NCBI GenBank assembly: GCA_964526505.1
Contig: CAZGJC010000024.1
Span: forward strand, 1 to 27,541
Reading direction: 5' to 3'
Length of the DNA: 27,541 bases
From: SVTX01 sp964526505
Lineage (GTDB): Bacteria > Bacillota > Clostridia > Oscillospirales > CAG-272
In this document: one piece after another, positions 8,401 through 16,001 of the stretch
How positions within the stretch are numbered: position 1 is the first letter of the stretch
Layout: every line of letters begins with the position of its first letter
Program-made: the position numbers and the translations under genes
Notes under the pieces: generated by a model
What the model was told of the DNA's origin: nothing
Databases searched by the model: none
The model's input: only the letters and a program-made list of their open reading frames with translations

Positions 8401-9351
8401 TCCCGCTTCAAAGATAACCTCGCCTGTTATGGGGCTTACCGCATCTTCCGCAAGTTTGCGATTTGCTATACGGGAGTGAATAGCCGCCTTTTTATCAAAT
8501 TTGTAACGTCCGACTGCCGCAACGTCATATCTTCTGGGGTCGAAGAAGAAGTTGTGTATCATCTGCTGTGCGGACTCTATAAGTGCAGGTTCGCCGGGAC
8601 GAATCTTCTTAAATATTTCTTTAAGTGCTTCAATTCCGGGGGTAGTTCCGTTACGTTGTGCAAGTTCTTCACACTCGTCTTTTTCAAGCGTCGCCATAAG
8701 TCTTACGTCGTCGCCGAAAGTCTCAACCATAGCCTCTCTGGTTTCGATTCCGAGAGCTCTGATGAGCATGGTCATGGGAAGTTTGCGGTTTTTATCAATA
8801 CGAACGTAAAGAATACCGTTTGCGTCGCTTTCGTATTCAAGCCACGCACCTCTGTAAGGAATTATCTGTGCCGAGTAAATGTGCTTACCGCTCTTGTCAA
8901 CGTCGGATGCGTAGTACATACCGGGCGAACGAACAAGTTGCGATACGATAACTCTTTCGGCACCGTTTATAACGAAGGTTCCCGTTTCCGTCATAATCGG
9001 GAAATCTCCGAGGTAAATATCCGAATACTTCACGTCTCCCGTTTGCTTATTTGTGAGACGAACGTTAACTTTCAAGGGAGCCGCATAGTTTACGTCTCTT
9101 TCCTTGCACTCCTCAACGGGATATTTGGGCTTGGAATCTATTGAATATGAAATAAAATCAATAGATAAATTGCCCGAATAGTCAGTTATAGGAGAAACGT
9201 CACGAAGAACTTCTTGAAGTCCCTCTTTGAGGAACCACTCAAAAGACTTTGTCTGAATCTCAACAAGATTGGGCAACTCGAGATTAAATTTGGAACTTGA
9301 AAATGACATTCTCACGTTCTTACCGAGTCTTTGCTCTTTTACATTGATCAT
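5413..9351 (-). CDS. rpoB: DNA-directed RNA polymerase subunit beta
   Basis: Beta is the second large catalytic subunit of RNA polymerase and the rifampicin target. I chose the ATG at 9351-9349 (1312 residues): it matches the usual clostridial start and has GGAG 11 bases upstream; a TTG at 9372 would add seven residues. The rifampicin region ([20 protein letters not shown], about residues 495-514) is wild type, with the E. coli D516, H526 and S531 equivalents present. The C-terminal catalytic region carries [16 protein letters not shown] and [20 protein letters not shown]. Oddities are an insertion of about 50 residues at 1041-1093, between [18 protein letters not shown] and [16 protein letters not shown], and a C-terminal tail in which 29 of the last 70 residues are Asp or Glu. 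It precedes rpoC; rplJ-rplL, the usual upstream neighbours, are absent. Confidence 0.98.
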   Translation of the reverse strand: [1312 protein letters not shown]

Positions 9352-9468
9352 TAAATCAACCACTCCATTCAATGAAATATCGTACCTGAATGAACAAAAC
9401 CCGAAAAATTCACATCAAAACGTGCAAGTTTTCCTTGAAAATTACGGAAATTTTGTCGTATTCGGCAG

Positions 9469-9497
9469 GCTTGCATAAAAAACCCCATAATGCAAGC
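9469..9497 (-). promoter_or_regulatory. Hairpin near the 5' end of the rpoB leader
   Basis: GCTTGCAT (9469-9476) and ATGCAAGC (9490-9497) form an 8-base-pair stem with a 13-base loop. On the transcript the loop holds a G-run followed by a U-run. It lies within the first ~45 bases of the predicted rpoB mRNA and may protect the 5' end; it is not a terminator. Confidence 0.45.
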
Positions 9498-9516
9498 GAT
9501 TATAATGCAGTTTATA

Positions 9517-9545
9517 AGTTTATCATATAAAATCAATATTGTCAA
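9517..9545 (-). promoter_or_regulatory. Sigma-A promoter of rpoB-rpoC with upstream A-tracts
   Basis: On the minus strand TTGACA (9545-9540) is followed after 17 bases by TAAACT (9522-9517), preceded by TG one base upstream (extended -10). Directly upstream of the -35 (9546-9580) are long A and T runs resembling an UP element. Transcription would start near 9510. A separate TATAAT at 9504-9499 lacks a matching -35. Confidence 0.7.
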
Positions 9546-9693
9546 TAGTTTTTTAAATTTTTTTTAAAAATTTTCAAATTCGACTGTATACTTTGTTTTT
9601 TTCGGATTTTTTTGTGCAATATTGCAATAGTCATCGCCGTGCGAGACGGATTATATTCCGTATCACGTGCCGAACGTCACAAAAATTATGAAT

Positions 9694-9722
9694 AAGAGGC
9701 ATTGTAAAAAACAACGCCTCTT
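9694..9722 (-). terminator. Terminator-like hairpin after the rRNA methyltransferase gene
   Basis: AAGAGGC (9694-9700) pairs with GCCTCTT (9716-9722); inside, TTGT pairs with ACAA after one mismatch, leaving a five-base loop. On the minus transcript the stem is followed by ATTCATAATTTTTG, a U-run that starts about nine bases late. It is a probable but imperfect intrinsic terminator, 45 bases past the stop at 9768. Confidence 0.55.
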
Positions 9723-9767
9723 GTTCACTCATATTAACTAATTGTGTTAATTTATATAATTCCGCCA

Positions 9768-11171
9768 TCAAAAATTCGGATTTCTAAGTCCCTTGGGATA
9801 GTGATTTTTCGCACGTCCTCCGCTGACTTTGACGCCACCCAATGCACATCCGTCGCAAATTACAACGGCATACCCGTCAAAAGTGCCGTTCGCTTCAATT
9901 TCAAGTCCTCTGATGTATTGAGCAACTCTCGGGTCATCTCCGTGTAAAATGATTTTGTTTTTAAAATCGTTGCCGTAAGCCGAGAAAAATTGATGGTGCG
10001 GAACCAACCGTCCCTTGACAATCTCTCCAACGCAAACACCGCAGCCTATCACACCGTATTCCGGAAGCGGACACTCGGGACACAACCTGACTATTCCGTT
10101 TTTGTATTCTAACTTTTTGTTTGGAATATTGACCAGATTTTCACAAATAAAATCCTTTGCGATTTTCAACGCTTCAACGCTCTCATCTCTTCGTCTCTCT
10201 TGACCGCCGTTTCGTTTTTCGACGTTTTTGATTTTTGCTTTGCCGACAAATTCCGCATTTGAAGAATCAATCTTTTTCATCAACGCCATAAACTGCCCTT
10301 CCCCACGTGACTTGTCGGGATAAAATCGCCTTGCCGCCGTAAGGTCATGTACCGCTCCGTCAAAATTTATACCGTCTGCCGTGATAAATTTTATTTCGTC
10401 ACGCACGTCGATAAGTTTGTAGTTTTCGTGACTGCACAAAAATTTGTCAATAACCATCTCGTTTTCTTCGAGAGAAAAAGTGCAGGTCGAATATAACAGT
10501 AAACCTCCGACCGCTACGCATTTTTCAACGGAATTGAGAATATCCGTTTGCCTCTCGGCACATAAAAGTACGTTCTCTATACTCCACTCACTTATCGCAA
10601 CGGGATTTTTTCTGAACATTCCCTCACCGGAACACGGTGCGTCACATACCACTGCGTCAAAATACTCATAATACGTATTGCACAGTTCTCGTGCGTCAAG
10701 ATTGAGTACAACACTTGAACGGCACCCCATTCTTTCGAGATTTCCTTGAAGCACGGTTGCACGTTTTGGAACGTATTCGTTGGACACGACAAGCCCGTCC
10801 TCTCCTACCAGTGAGGCAAGTTGCGAAGATTTCCCACCCGGAGACGCACAAGTATCAAGCACCCTCATGCCGGGGCTTATATTCATTGCACATACCGTAC
10901 TCATCGCTCCGGGGTCTTGCATATATATCATTCCGGAATGATGCTGTGCCGTATTTCCGGGCTTTTCTTCATTTGTATAGTAGCCGTCTGCAATAAACGG
11001 GATTTTCTCCACGTCAAGACAATTAACTTTTTGAAAATCCTCAACGGATATTTTCAACGTGTTTACACGCATTGCCTTTACGTTGTCACCGCTTTCAAGT
11101 TCGGATATGAGCGACTCCGCTCCGTCTCCGAGCATTTTTTTCATTCTTTCAACAAATAATTTCGGAAGCAT
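9768..11171 (-). CDS. rsmF: rRNA cytosine-C5 methyltransferase, RsmF/RsmB (NOL1/NOP2/Sun) family
   Basis: Enzymes of this family transfer a methyl group from S-adenosylmethionine to C5 of a cytosine in 16S rRNA using a two-cysteine mechanism. The protein (467 residues) has the SAM-binding motif DTCASPGGKSSQ (106-117), the motif IV DAPCSGEGMF (177-186, Cys180) and the motif VI STC (228-230, Cys230), so both catalytic cysteines are present. After the catalytic domain a C-terminal region of about 180 residues fits the RsmF-type RNA-binding extension rather than the N-terminal NusB-like domain of RsmB. The ATG at 11171-11169 was chosen because MLPKLFVERMKKML is the family start and TGAGGGA lies just upstream; an ATG at 11192 would overlap the preceding gene. 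It begins eight bases after the HAD phosphatase stop. Family is secure, exact target cytosine is not. Confidence 0.9.
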   Translation of the reverse strand: MLPKLFVERMKKMLGDGAESLISELESGDNVKAMRVNTLKISVEDFQKVNCLDVEKIPFIADGYYTNEEKPGNTAQHHSGMIYMQDPGAMSTVCAMNISPGMRVLDTCASPGGKSSQLASLVGEDGLVVSNEYVPKRATVLQGNLERMGCRSSVVLNLDARELCNTYYEYFDAVVCDAPCSGEGMFRKNPVAISEWSIENVLLCAERQTDILNSVEKCVAVGGLLLYSTCTFSLEENEMVIDKFLCSHENYKLIDVRDEIKFITADGINFDGAVHDLTAARRFYPDKSRGEGQFMALMKKIDSSNAEFVGKAKIKNVEKRNGGQERRRDESVEALKIAKDFICENLVNIPNKKLEYKNGIVRLCPECPLPEYGVIGCGVCVGEIVKGRLVPHHQFFSAYGNDFKNKIILHGDDPRVAQYIRGLEIEANGTFDGYAVVICDGCALGGVKVSGGRAKNHYPKGLRNPNF

Positions 11172-11179
11172 ACAGTCCC

Positions 11180-11833
11180 TCACTCTTTGCATAACTCATC
11201 AATTACACAAACTAATTCTTTTGTGTTACCCACAATGTGTTCCGCTCCGTTTTCTCTCAGAAATTCGGCTGACCTGAATCCCCAACTGACACTTATGCAG
11301 GGAATTTTCGCATTTTTTGCCGTAAGTATATCAACGTCGGAATCTCCGACATAAATAAATTTTTCTGAATTCATCTTCTCCATCACGGCAAATACAGACT
11401 CGGGCGACGGCTTTGTCGGAACTCCGTCCACCTGCCCTCGACAAACGTCCACCAAACCGAAAAATAATCGGTCGCATAATTCTCTTACAGCAAAATCTAC
11501 CTTGTTGGACACAACTCCGACGCCGTATCCACAACGTTTAATTTCGCTTAATACAGTAAGAATTCCCTCATACGGACATGTGTTGTCCATACAGTGTACT
11601 CCATAATATTTCTTAAAAAAATCAAGCGATAAGTCAAAATCCTTTTCAGTGGCAAAATCAGGCAATGAGCGTTCTATAAGTTTCGGAACGCCATTTCCCA
11701 CAAAAGAACAAACTTCCTCTTTCGTTCTTTTCGGGAAACCCATTTTTTCCATTGTTGCATTGACGGACAAATATAAATCTTCCAACGTATCGAGAAGAGT
11801 ACCGTCAAGATCGAAAATAATACCGTATTTCAT
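11180..11833 (-). CDS. HAD-superfamily hydrolase, phosphoglycolate phosphatase-like
   Basis: A 217-residue HAD phosphatase of the Gph/PGPase type, which removes phosphate from small metabolites through an aspartyl-phosphate. Motif I is FDLDGTLLDT (Asp8 nucleophile, Asp10 acid/base), motif II is VVSN (Ser109), motif III is the Lys of KPSPE (Lys141), and motif IV is VGDSDVD (Asp164, Asp168). A helical cap domain sits between motifs I and II (about residues 18-85), typical of subclass I. The ATG at 11833-11831 starts the protein just before motif I and has GGAGGA (11843-11838) close upstream; longer starts add non-conserved residues. The substrate cannot be read from sequence; phosphoglycolate is the family default. 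It is followed at once by the rRNA methyltransferase gene, and a terminator-like hairpin separates it from the Nudix gene upstream. Confidence 0.88.
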   Translation of the reverse strand: MKYGIIFDLDGTLLDTLEDLYLSVNATMEKMGFPKRTKEEVCSFVGNGVPKLIERSLPDFATEKDFDLSLDFFKKYYGVHCMDNTCPYEGILTVLSEIKRCGYGVGVVSNKVDFAVRELCDRLFFGLVDVCRGQVDGVPTKPSPESVFAVMEKMNSEKFIYVGDSDVDILTAKNAKIPCISVSWGFRSAEFLRENGAEHIVGNTKELVCVIDELCKE

Positions 11834-11915
11834 AAATTCCTCCGCACTTTCACGTGTAAACACACCGTAAAAATCAACGATAAATTTCAAATTGAATAAA
11901 ACCGATGTAAAACAG

Positions 11916-11941
11916 AAAACGGCGTTTATATCCGCCGTTTT
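11916..11941 (-). terminator. Intrinsic terminator after the rimP-infB-Nudix operon
   Basis: AAAACGGCG (11916-11924) and CGCCGTTTT (11933-11941) form a perfect 9-base-pair stem with an eight-base loop, beginning 24 bases after the Nudix stop. On the minus transcript the stem ends in TTTT and continues CTGTTTTAC, giving a U-rich tail. The HAD gene downstream would then need read-through or its own promoter; the only candidate I see is weak (TTTACA at 11911-11906, 16 bases, TGAAAT). Confidence 0.65.
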
Positions 11942-11965
11942 TCCGATATAAGACGTCACGGTGCA

Positions 11966-12406
11966 TCAAAAACCGCCGAGCCGTCTTTTTTTCAAATATT
12001 CCATAGCGGCGTCAAGAACTCTCTTATCATTGTCGTGAGTCAAAGCACCTCTTGCGTCTTCAATCGGGACCCATTCCACCTCGGCAACTTCACCCTCTTG
12101 GGCTTTTATATCCGTCTGCCTTGTGAAAGCAAGAAAATAAATAACTTCCTTGTTTGAATTGGGGCGAGGTTTGTAGTAAACCGCCTCTCTGAATTTCTCG
12201 CTGATGTGTATTCTCACGGAGGTCTCTTCCGAAACCTCTCTTTCCGCCGTCATTCTCTCCGTCTCGCCTTTTTCAACGTGACCTTTGGGAAACGAACGGT
12301 GTCCGCCGTTTGTATGACGTATCATAAGTATGTAAGTTTTCTTTGTCCCGTCTGCATCCTTTTGATTTCTCAAAACCAATGCACCGCATGATTTTTCGTG
12401 TATCAC
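11966..12406 (-). CDS. Nudix hydrolase (Ap4A hydrolase-like)
   Basis: A 146-residue Nudix protein; such enzymes cleave nucleoside diphosphates linked to another group, for example diadenosine tetraphosphate, oxidised nucleotides or RNA caps. The Nudix box runs from Gly42 to Val64 and ends REVSEETSV, with the metal-binding Glu57, Glu60 and Glu61 present; the usual Gly near the end of the box is Ser63, a common variation. Flanking strands (SCGALVLRN, YILMIRHTNGGHRSFPKGHV) resemble bacterial bis(5'-nucleosyl)-tetraphosphatases, which I consider the best guess. I chose the GTG at 12406-12404, which gives the common MxxEKSCGA start and has AAAGGA about ten bases upstream; a GTG at 12415 or a TTG at 12430 are possible. 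It lies 71 bases after infB, the likely last gene of that operon. Confidence 0.85.
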   Translation of the reverse strand: MIHEKSCGALVLRNQKDADGTKKTYILMIRHTNGGHRSFPKGHVEKGETERMTAEREVSEETSVRIHISEKFREAVYYKPRPNSNKEVIYFLAFTRQTDIKAQEGEVAEVEWVPIEDARGALTHDNDKRVLDAAMEYLKKRRLGGF

Positions 12407-12433
12407 AGCTCGCACGTCCTTTCCCTTCAAGGT

Positions 12434-12462
12434 CTTTTCGGGAGTGTTGCCACCCCGAAAAG
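12434..12462 (-). promoter_or_regulatory. Hairpin between infB and the Nudix gene
   Basis: CTTTTCGGG (12434-12442) and CCCGAAAAG (12454-12462) form a perfect 9-base-pair stem with an 11-base loop, 15 bases after the infB stop. On the minus transcript it is followed by ACCTTGAAGGGAAAGG, with no U-run, so it is not a classical terminator. It could act as an mRNA processing or stability element. Confidence 0.5.
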
Positions 12463-12477
12463 CAAGTGAAGTCTATT

Positions 12478-15400
12478 TTAGTCTCTGGCAACCTCTTCCA
12501 TAATAAAGGCTTCCAAAATATCCGATACCTTAATGTCGTTGAACTTTTCAAGTCCTATACCGCACTCATATCCCTGTGCAACTTCCTTGGCATCGTCCTT
12601 GAAACGTTTGAGCGAGGAAATTTTGTCCTCAAAGATAACAACACCGTCACGCACAACTCTTATCTGTGCGGAACGTGCTATCTTACCGTCAAGTACGTAA
12701 GAACCGGCAATAGTTCCGACACCGGGTACGTGAATTGTCTGACGAACCTCTGCGTGTCCGAGAAGATTTTCACGGAACGTAGGTGCAAGCATACCTTTCA
12801 TTGCGGATTCTATTTCTTCTATGCACTGGTAGATGACTCTGTAAGTTCTGATGTCGACGTTCTGTCTTTCTGCCGAATCGAGAGCGGCTTTGTCGGGACG
12901 TACGTTAAATCCTACGATAATGGCATTGGATGCCGCCGCAAACATTACGTCGCCCTCCGTAATACCGCCGACTGCCGAATGGATTACACGAACTTTAACT
13001 TCTTCGTTTGAAAGTTTAAGAAGAGATGCCTTAACCGCCTCTGCGGAACCTCCCACGTCGGCTTTAAGAATAATGTTAAGTTCCTTAACACCGTCGGAGA
13101 TTTGAGCAAACAAATCGTTAAGATTCGCTCTTGCGTTAGCCTTGAATACTTCTTCCTTGGCTTGATTCTTTCTCTTGTCCGCAAGTTCTCTTGCCATTCT
13201 TTCGTCTTCAACTGCCGCAAATTCATCACCCGCAAGCGGAACTTCCGAAAGACCGATTATTTCCACAGGTACGGACGGACCTGCCATTTTCTGTGTTCTG
13301 CCGTTGTGGTCAGTCATCGCTCTTACACGACCGACTGCGGTTCCGGCAATAACTATATCTCCATTGTGGAGAGTACCGTTTTGAACAAGTACGGTGGCAA
13401 CCGGACCACGACCCTTGTCAAGTTTAGCCTCAATAACTATACCCTTTGCACGTCTGTCGGGATTAGCACGCAACTCCTTGACTTCGGCAACAAGAAGAAC
13501 GTCTTCAAGTAAGTCGTCTATACCGTCTCCACGCTTTGCGGATACGGGAACGCACATAACGTCACCACCCCATTCTTCGGGAACAAGGTCGTATTTGGTA
13601 AGTTCTTGCTTTATTGCGTCGGGATTCGCCGTGGGCTTATCAATCTTGTTTATTGCAACGATAATATCTATTCCCGCCGCTTTGGCGTGGTTTATCGCCT
13701 CAACAGTTTGAGGCATAATTCCGTCGTCTGCGGCAACAACAAGTATTGCAATATCGGTTGCTTGGGCTCCTCTTGCTCTCATCGCAGTGAACGCTTCGTG
13801 ACCGGGGGTGTCAAGGAAAGTGATGTCCTGACCGTGTGCCTTTACACGATACGCACCGATGTGCTGTGTAATACCGCCCGCTTCTCCCGTTGTGACACTT
13901 GTGTGTCTGATTGCGTCGAGAAGAGACGTTTTACCGTGGTCAACGTGTCCCATAACACATACGACGGGGGCTCTGGGGAGAAGTTTGTCGGCACTGTCTT
14001 CCGTGTCGTCAAACAATTTTTCTTCTATCGTAACAACAACGGCTTTCGATACGTTCGCTCCGAGTTCGTCGGCAACTATTGCCGCTGTGTCGTAATCTAT
14101 CGTCTGATTGGCGGTTGCCATCATGCCGAGCATAAACAAACGCTTTATCAAGTCTCCCACGGTTATTTTGAGCATTGACGCAAGTTCCGTTACGGTAATT
14201 TCCTCGGGAATCTGAACGTTCAATACCTGCTTTACGGGAGGCTGTTTCTGAGCGGGCTTTTGACCCTTCTTGTTGTTCTTCTGTCTTATCGCAGTCTCTG
14301 TTCTTGTCTGATTCTGCTGTTTTTTGAGTTTTTGATTGTTTCCGCTGCGGAGGTCTTTTTCATTCTCCTGAACGAAATTATCAAGTTTTTCATCATATTT
14401 GGAAAGGTCAACCGACGACGAACGAATATCAACCGTCTTTGCCGCACCCTTCTTGGAAATGCCGTCTCCGCCCTTCGGTGTTTGGGCTCTCGTTATAATC
14501 TGAGGCTGGAACTTTTCCTTCGGAGCGGACGGAACGTAATCGTCCTTATCCATTCCGGGTCTTCCGCCGAATCCCTGCGTGGGACGTGCGGGTTTGCGTT
14601 CGTCACGCTTTTTGGCGTCGGGTCTGTTGTTTGAAAAATCAGGGGCTTTGGCAAACCTGTCGTTTGTTTGAGGCTTCTGGAATCTGTCATTCGCCTGTGA
14701 GTTTTGGAATCTGTCGTTTTGAGGTCTGTCGGAATAAGTTCTCTCTCCCTGGGGTCTGCGTGTGTTGTCGCTCTGTCCCATCGGACGTTGAGGTCTGTCT
14801 CCTCTTGCCTTGTCCGCACCTCTCTGCTGTGCCTTTTCCTGAGCCGCTCTCTCAATTGCCGCCGCACGTGCAATAGCCGCGGCACGGTCAACTTTGTTCA
14901 CCACGGGAACCTGCTTTGCGGGTGTCGTGGCAGTCGTAGGTTTGCTCTCCGAGATAGCTTCCGCTTTGTTCTGTGTTTCAACGGGAGTTTTTTGTGTATT
15001 CTGTACGGTCTTTGTTTCGGTAGCCGTTGTAGATGCCGAAACAGTCTCCGCTGTATTTGCAGCCTCGGCATTGACCTCTTTTTTCTCCTGCACGACAGCA
15101 CTACGCTGTGCTTTCGCTCCGCTTGTTGCAGACGGCTTTTCAGCCTTTTCGCCGTTTGCCTTGGCTGTACGAGACTTGGGAGCGACTTTTTCCGCTTTTG
15201 CTTCGGTCTCACCCGACTTTGAGTCCGCACCGGTGCCTTTTTTATTGTTTTCGGAAGTTTTTAATTTGTCCGCACGTTTGGCATCAGACGACTCTTCGGA
15301 TTTTGCCGTTGCAACTTCTGCAACGCTCTCCGCACTCGGAGCCTCCTTAACGATTTTAGACGGGATGTACGTTATACCGTCAATATAGTCGTAGATACCC

Positions 15401-15573
15401 TCAACCTGATGTTTGGACGTGAGAGCGTCAAAAAGGATATCGAATTCACGGGGTTCGAGAGATTTCTGCGATTTTATCTCAATTCCCTTCTCCGACATTA
15501 TATCAACTATATCCTTGCTCTTAATTTCCAAATCTTTCGCAAGTTGATTCGCTTTAAATTGCGGTTTTGCCAT
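12478..15573 (-). CDS. infB: Translation initiation factor IF-2
   Basis: IF2 is the GTPase that places initiator fMet-tRNA on the 30S subunit and promotes 50S joining. Layout over 1031 residues: an N-terminal IF2N-like helical domain (1-50); a long, low-complexity Ala/Lys/Gln/Arg-rich linker (about 75-450); a second IF2N domain (455-505); the G domain with G1 GHVDHGKT (542-549), G3 DTPGHE (588-593) and G4 NKID (642-645); then domains II, III and the tRNA-binding C-terminal domain. Length is above the ~720 of B. subtilis because of the linker, which also holds a three-copy 9-residue repeat (residues 286-312). The ATG at 15573-15571 gives MAKPQFKANQLAKDL, a family start. No strong ribosome-binding site lies at normal distance: AGAGGAAA is 17 bases away, and a weak AGAG about 10. 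It follows the L7Ae-like gene by 65 bases. Confidence 0.97.
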   Translation of the reverse strand: MAKPQFKANQLAKDLEIKSKDIVDIMSEKGIEIKSQKSLEPREFDILFDALTSKHQVEGIYDYIDGITYIPSKIVKEAPSAESVAEVATAKSEESSDAKRADKLKTSENNKKGTGADSKSGETEAKAEKVAPKSRTAKANGEKAEKPSATSGAKAQRSAVVQEKKEVNAEAANTAETVSASTTATETKTVQNTQKTPVETQNKAEAISESKPTTATTPAKQVPVVNKVDRAAAIARAAAIERAAQEKAQQRGADKARGDRPQRPMGQSDNTRRPQGERTYSDRPQNDRFQNSQANDRFQKPQTNDRFAKAPDFSNNRPDAKKRDERKPARPTQGFGGRPGMDKDDYVPSAPKEKFQPQIITRAQTPKGGDGISKKGAAKTVDIRSSSVDLSKYDEKLDNFVQENEKDLRSGNNQKLKKQQNQTRTETAIRQKNNKKGQKPAQKQPPVKQVLNVQIPEEITVTELASMLKITVGDLIKRLFMLGMMATANQTIDYDTAAIVADELGANVSKAVVVTIEEKLFDDTEDSADKLLPRAPVVCVMGHVDHGKTSLLDAIRHTSVTTGEAGGITQHIGAYRVKAHGQDITFLDTPGHEAFTAMRARGAQATDIAILVVAADDGIMPQTVEAINHAKAAGIDIIVAINKIDKPTANPDAIKQELTKYDLVPEEWGGDVMCVPVSAKRGDGIDDLLEDVLLVAEVKELRANPDRRAKGIVIEAKLDKGRGPVATVLVQNGTLHNGDIVIAGTAVGRVRAMTDHNGRTQKMAGPSVPVEIIGLSEVPLAGDEFAAVEDERMARELADKRKNQAKEEVFKANARANLNDLFAQISDGVKELNIILKADVGGSAEAVKASLLKLSNEEVKVRVIHSAVGGITEGDVMFAAASNAIIVGFNVRPDKAALDSAERQNVDIRTYRVIYQCIEEIESAMKGMLAPTFRENLLGHAEVRQTIHVPGVGTIAGSYVLDGKIARSAQIRVVRDGVVIFEDKISSLKRFKDDAKEVAQGYECGIGLEKFNDIKVSDILEAFIMEEVARD
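14638..14718 (-). repeat. 27-base tandem repeat inside infB linker
   Basis: Three copies of a 9-residue unit follow one another in the IF2 linker: NDRFQNSQA, NDRFQKPQT and NDRFAKAPD (residues 286-312). The unit NDRF is kept while the rest varies. It lies in the disordered linker and does not touch the GTPase domain. Confidence 0.8.
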
Positions 15574-15638
15574 AAATTATTAACTCTGCCTTTCCTCTGA
15601 TTATTGCAACTTTGCTATGTTAAACGAAGATAACTTTT

Positions 15639-15992
15639 TTATGAATTTTCATCTTTTGTCGACGGAAGTTTTCCCACTACCGCACGGCAAAAATTCTCGC
15701 CCATCACAGCCACAGCCGCAACAGCACTCTTGCCGACCGCACCGCCCAGCGTCAGGCAGTCACTTGCAAGTCTTATATGTCTTACTTTATAGTAATTGCA
15801 TTTGTCCGTGATTTTTTTGTGAGTATTATCCGACGTGTCCGATGCTTCAAACACAATTATATGCCTGTATCCGATGCCTCTTTTGCGTAACTCGTCGCAA
15901 ATCATAGGCACGCCTATAACCGTCGCTCCGGCACCTCTGCATATTCCTATCATTCCGAGAAGATTTTTTTCTCCGCTCTCCAAAAAATTCAC
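15639..15992 (-). CDS. ylxQ: L7Ae/L30e-family RNA-binding protein (YlxQ-like)
   Basis: Members of this family bind kink-turn RNA. The protein (117 residues) has the characteristic central stretch ASDTSDNTHKKITDKCNYY (about 49-67) and TLGGAVGK, matching the TLGxAIGK helix of L7Ae proteins. I chose the GTG at 15992-15990: it aligns with the family N-terminus (NLLGMIGICRGAG) and has GAGG (16003-16000) seven bases upstream; an ATG at 15953 would cut into the fold. The ribosome-binding site overlaps the TGA of ylxR, so the two genes are likely translationally coupled. The order nusA-ylxR-ylxQ-infB is standard in Firmicutes, which supports the call. Its RNA target in bacteria is not settled. Confidence 0.9.
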   Translation of the reverse strand: MNFLESGEKNLLGMIGICRGAGATVIGVPMICDELRKRGIGYRHIIVFEASDTSDNTHKKITDKCNYYKVRHIRLASDCLTLGGAVGKSAVAAVAVMGENFCRAVVGKLPSTKDENS

Positions 15993-16001
15993 CTCACAGC
16001 C

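Larger units (their letters stand above)
9352..9767. other. Intergenic region before rpoB (416 bases)
   Basis: No gene is visible. On the minus strand it holds a terminator-like hairpin for the upstream methyltransferase gene (9694-9722), AT-rich sequence with long A-tracts (9546-9580), the rpoB promoter (9517-9545), and a leader of about 160 bases with one hairpin (9469-9497). Confidence 0.75.

Noticed and set aside
12215..12217. Nudix box Gly replaced by Ser
   Set aside because: This position varies in active Nudix enzymes; the catalytic Glu residues are present.
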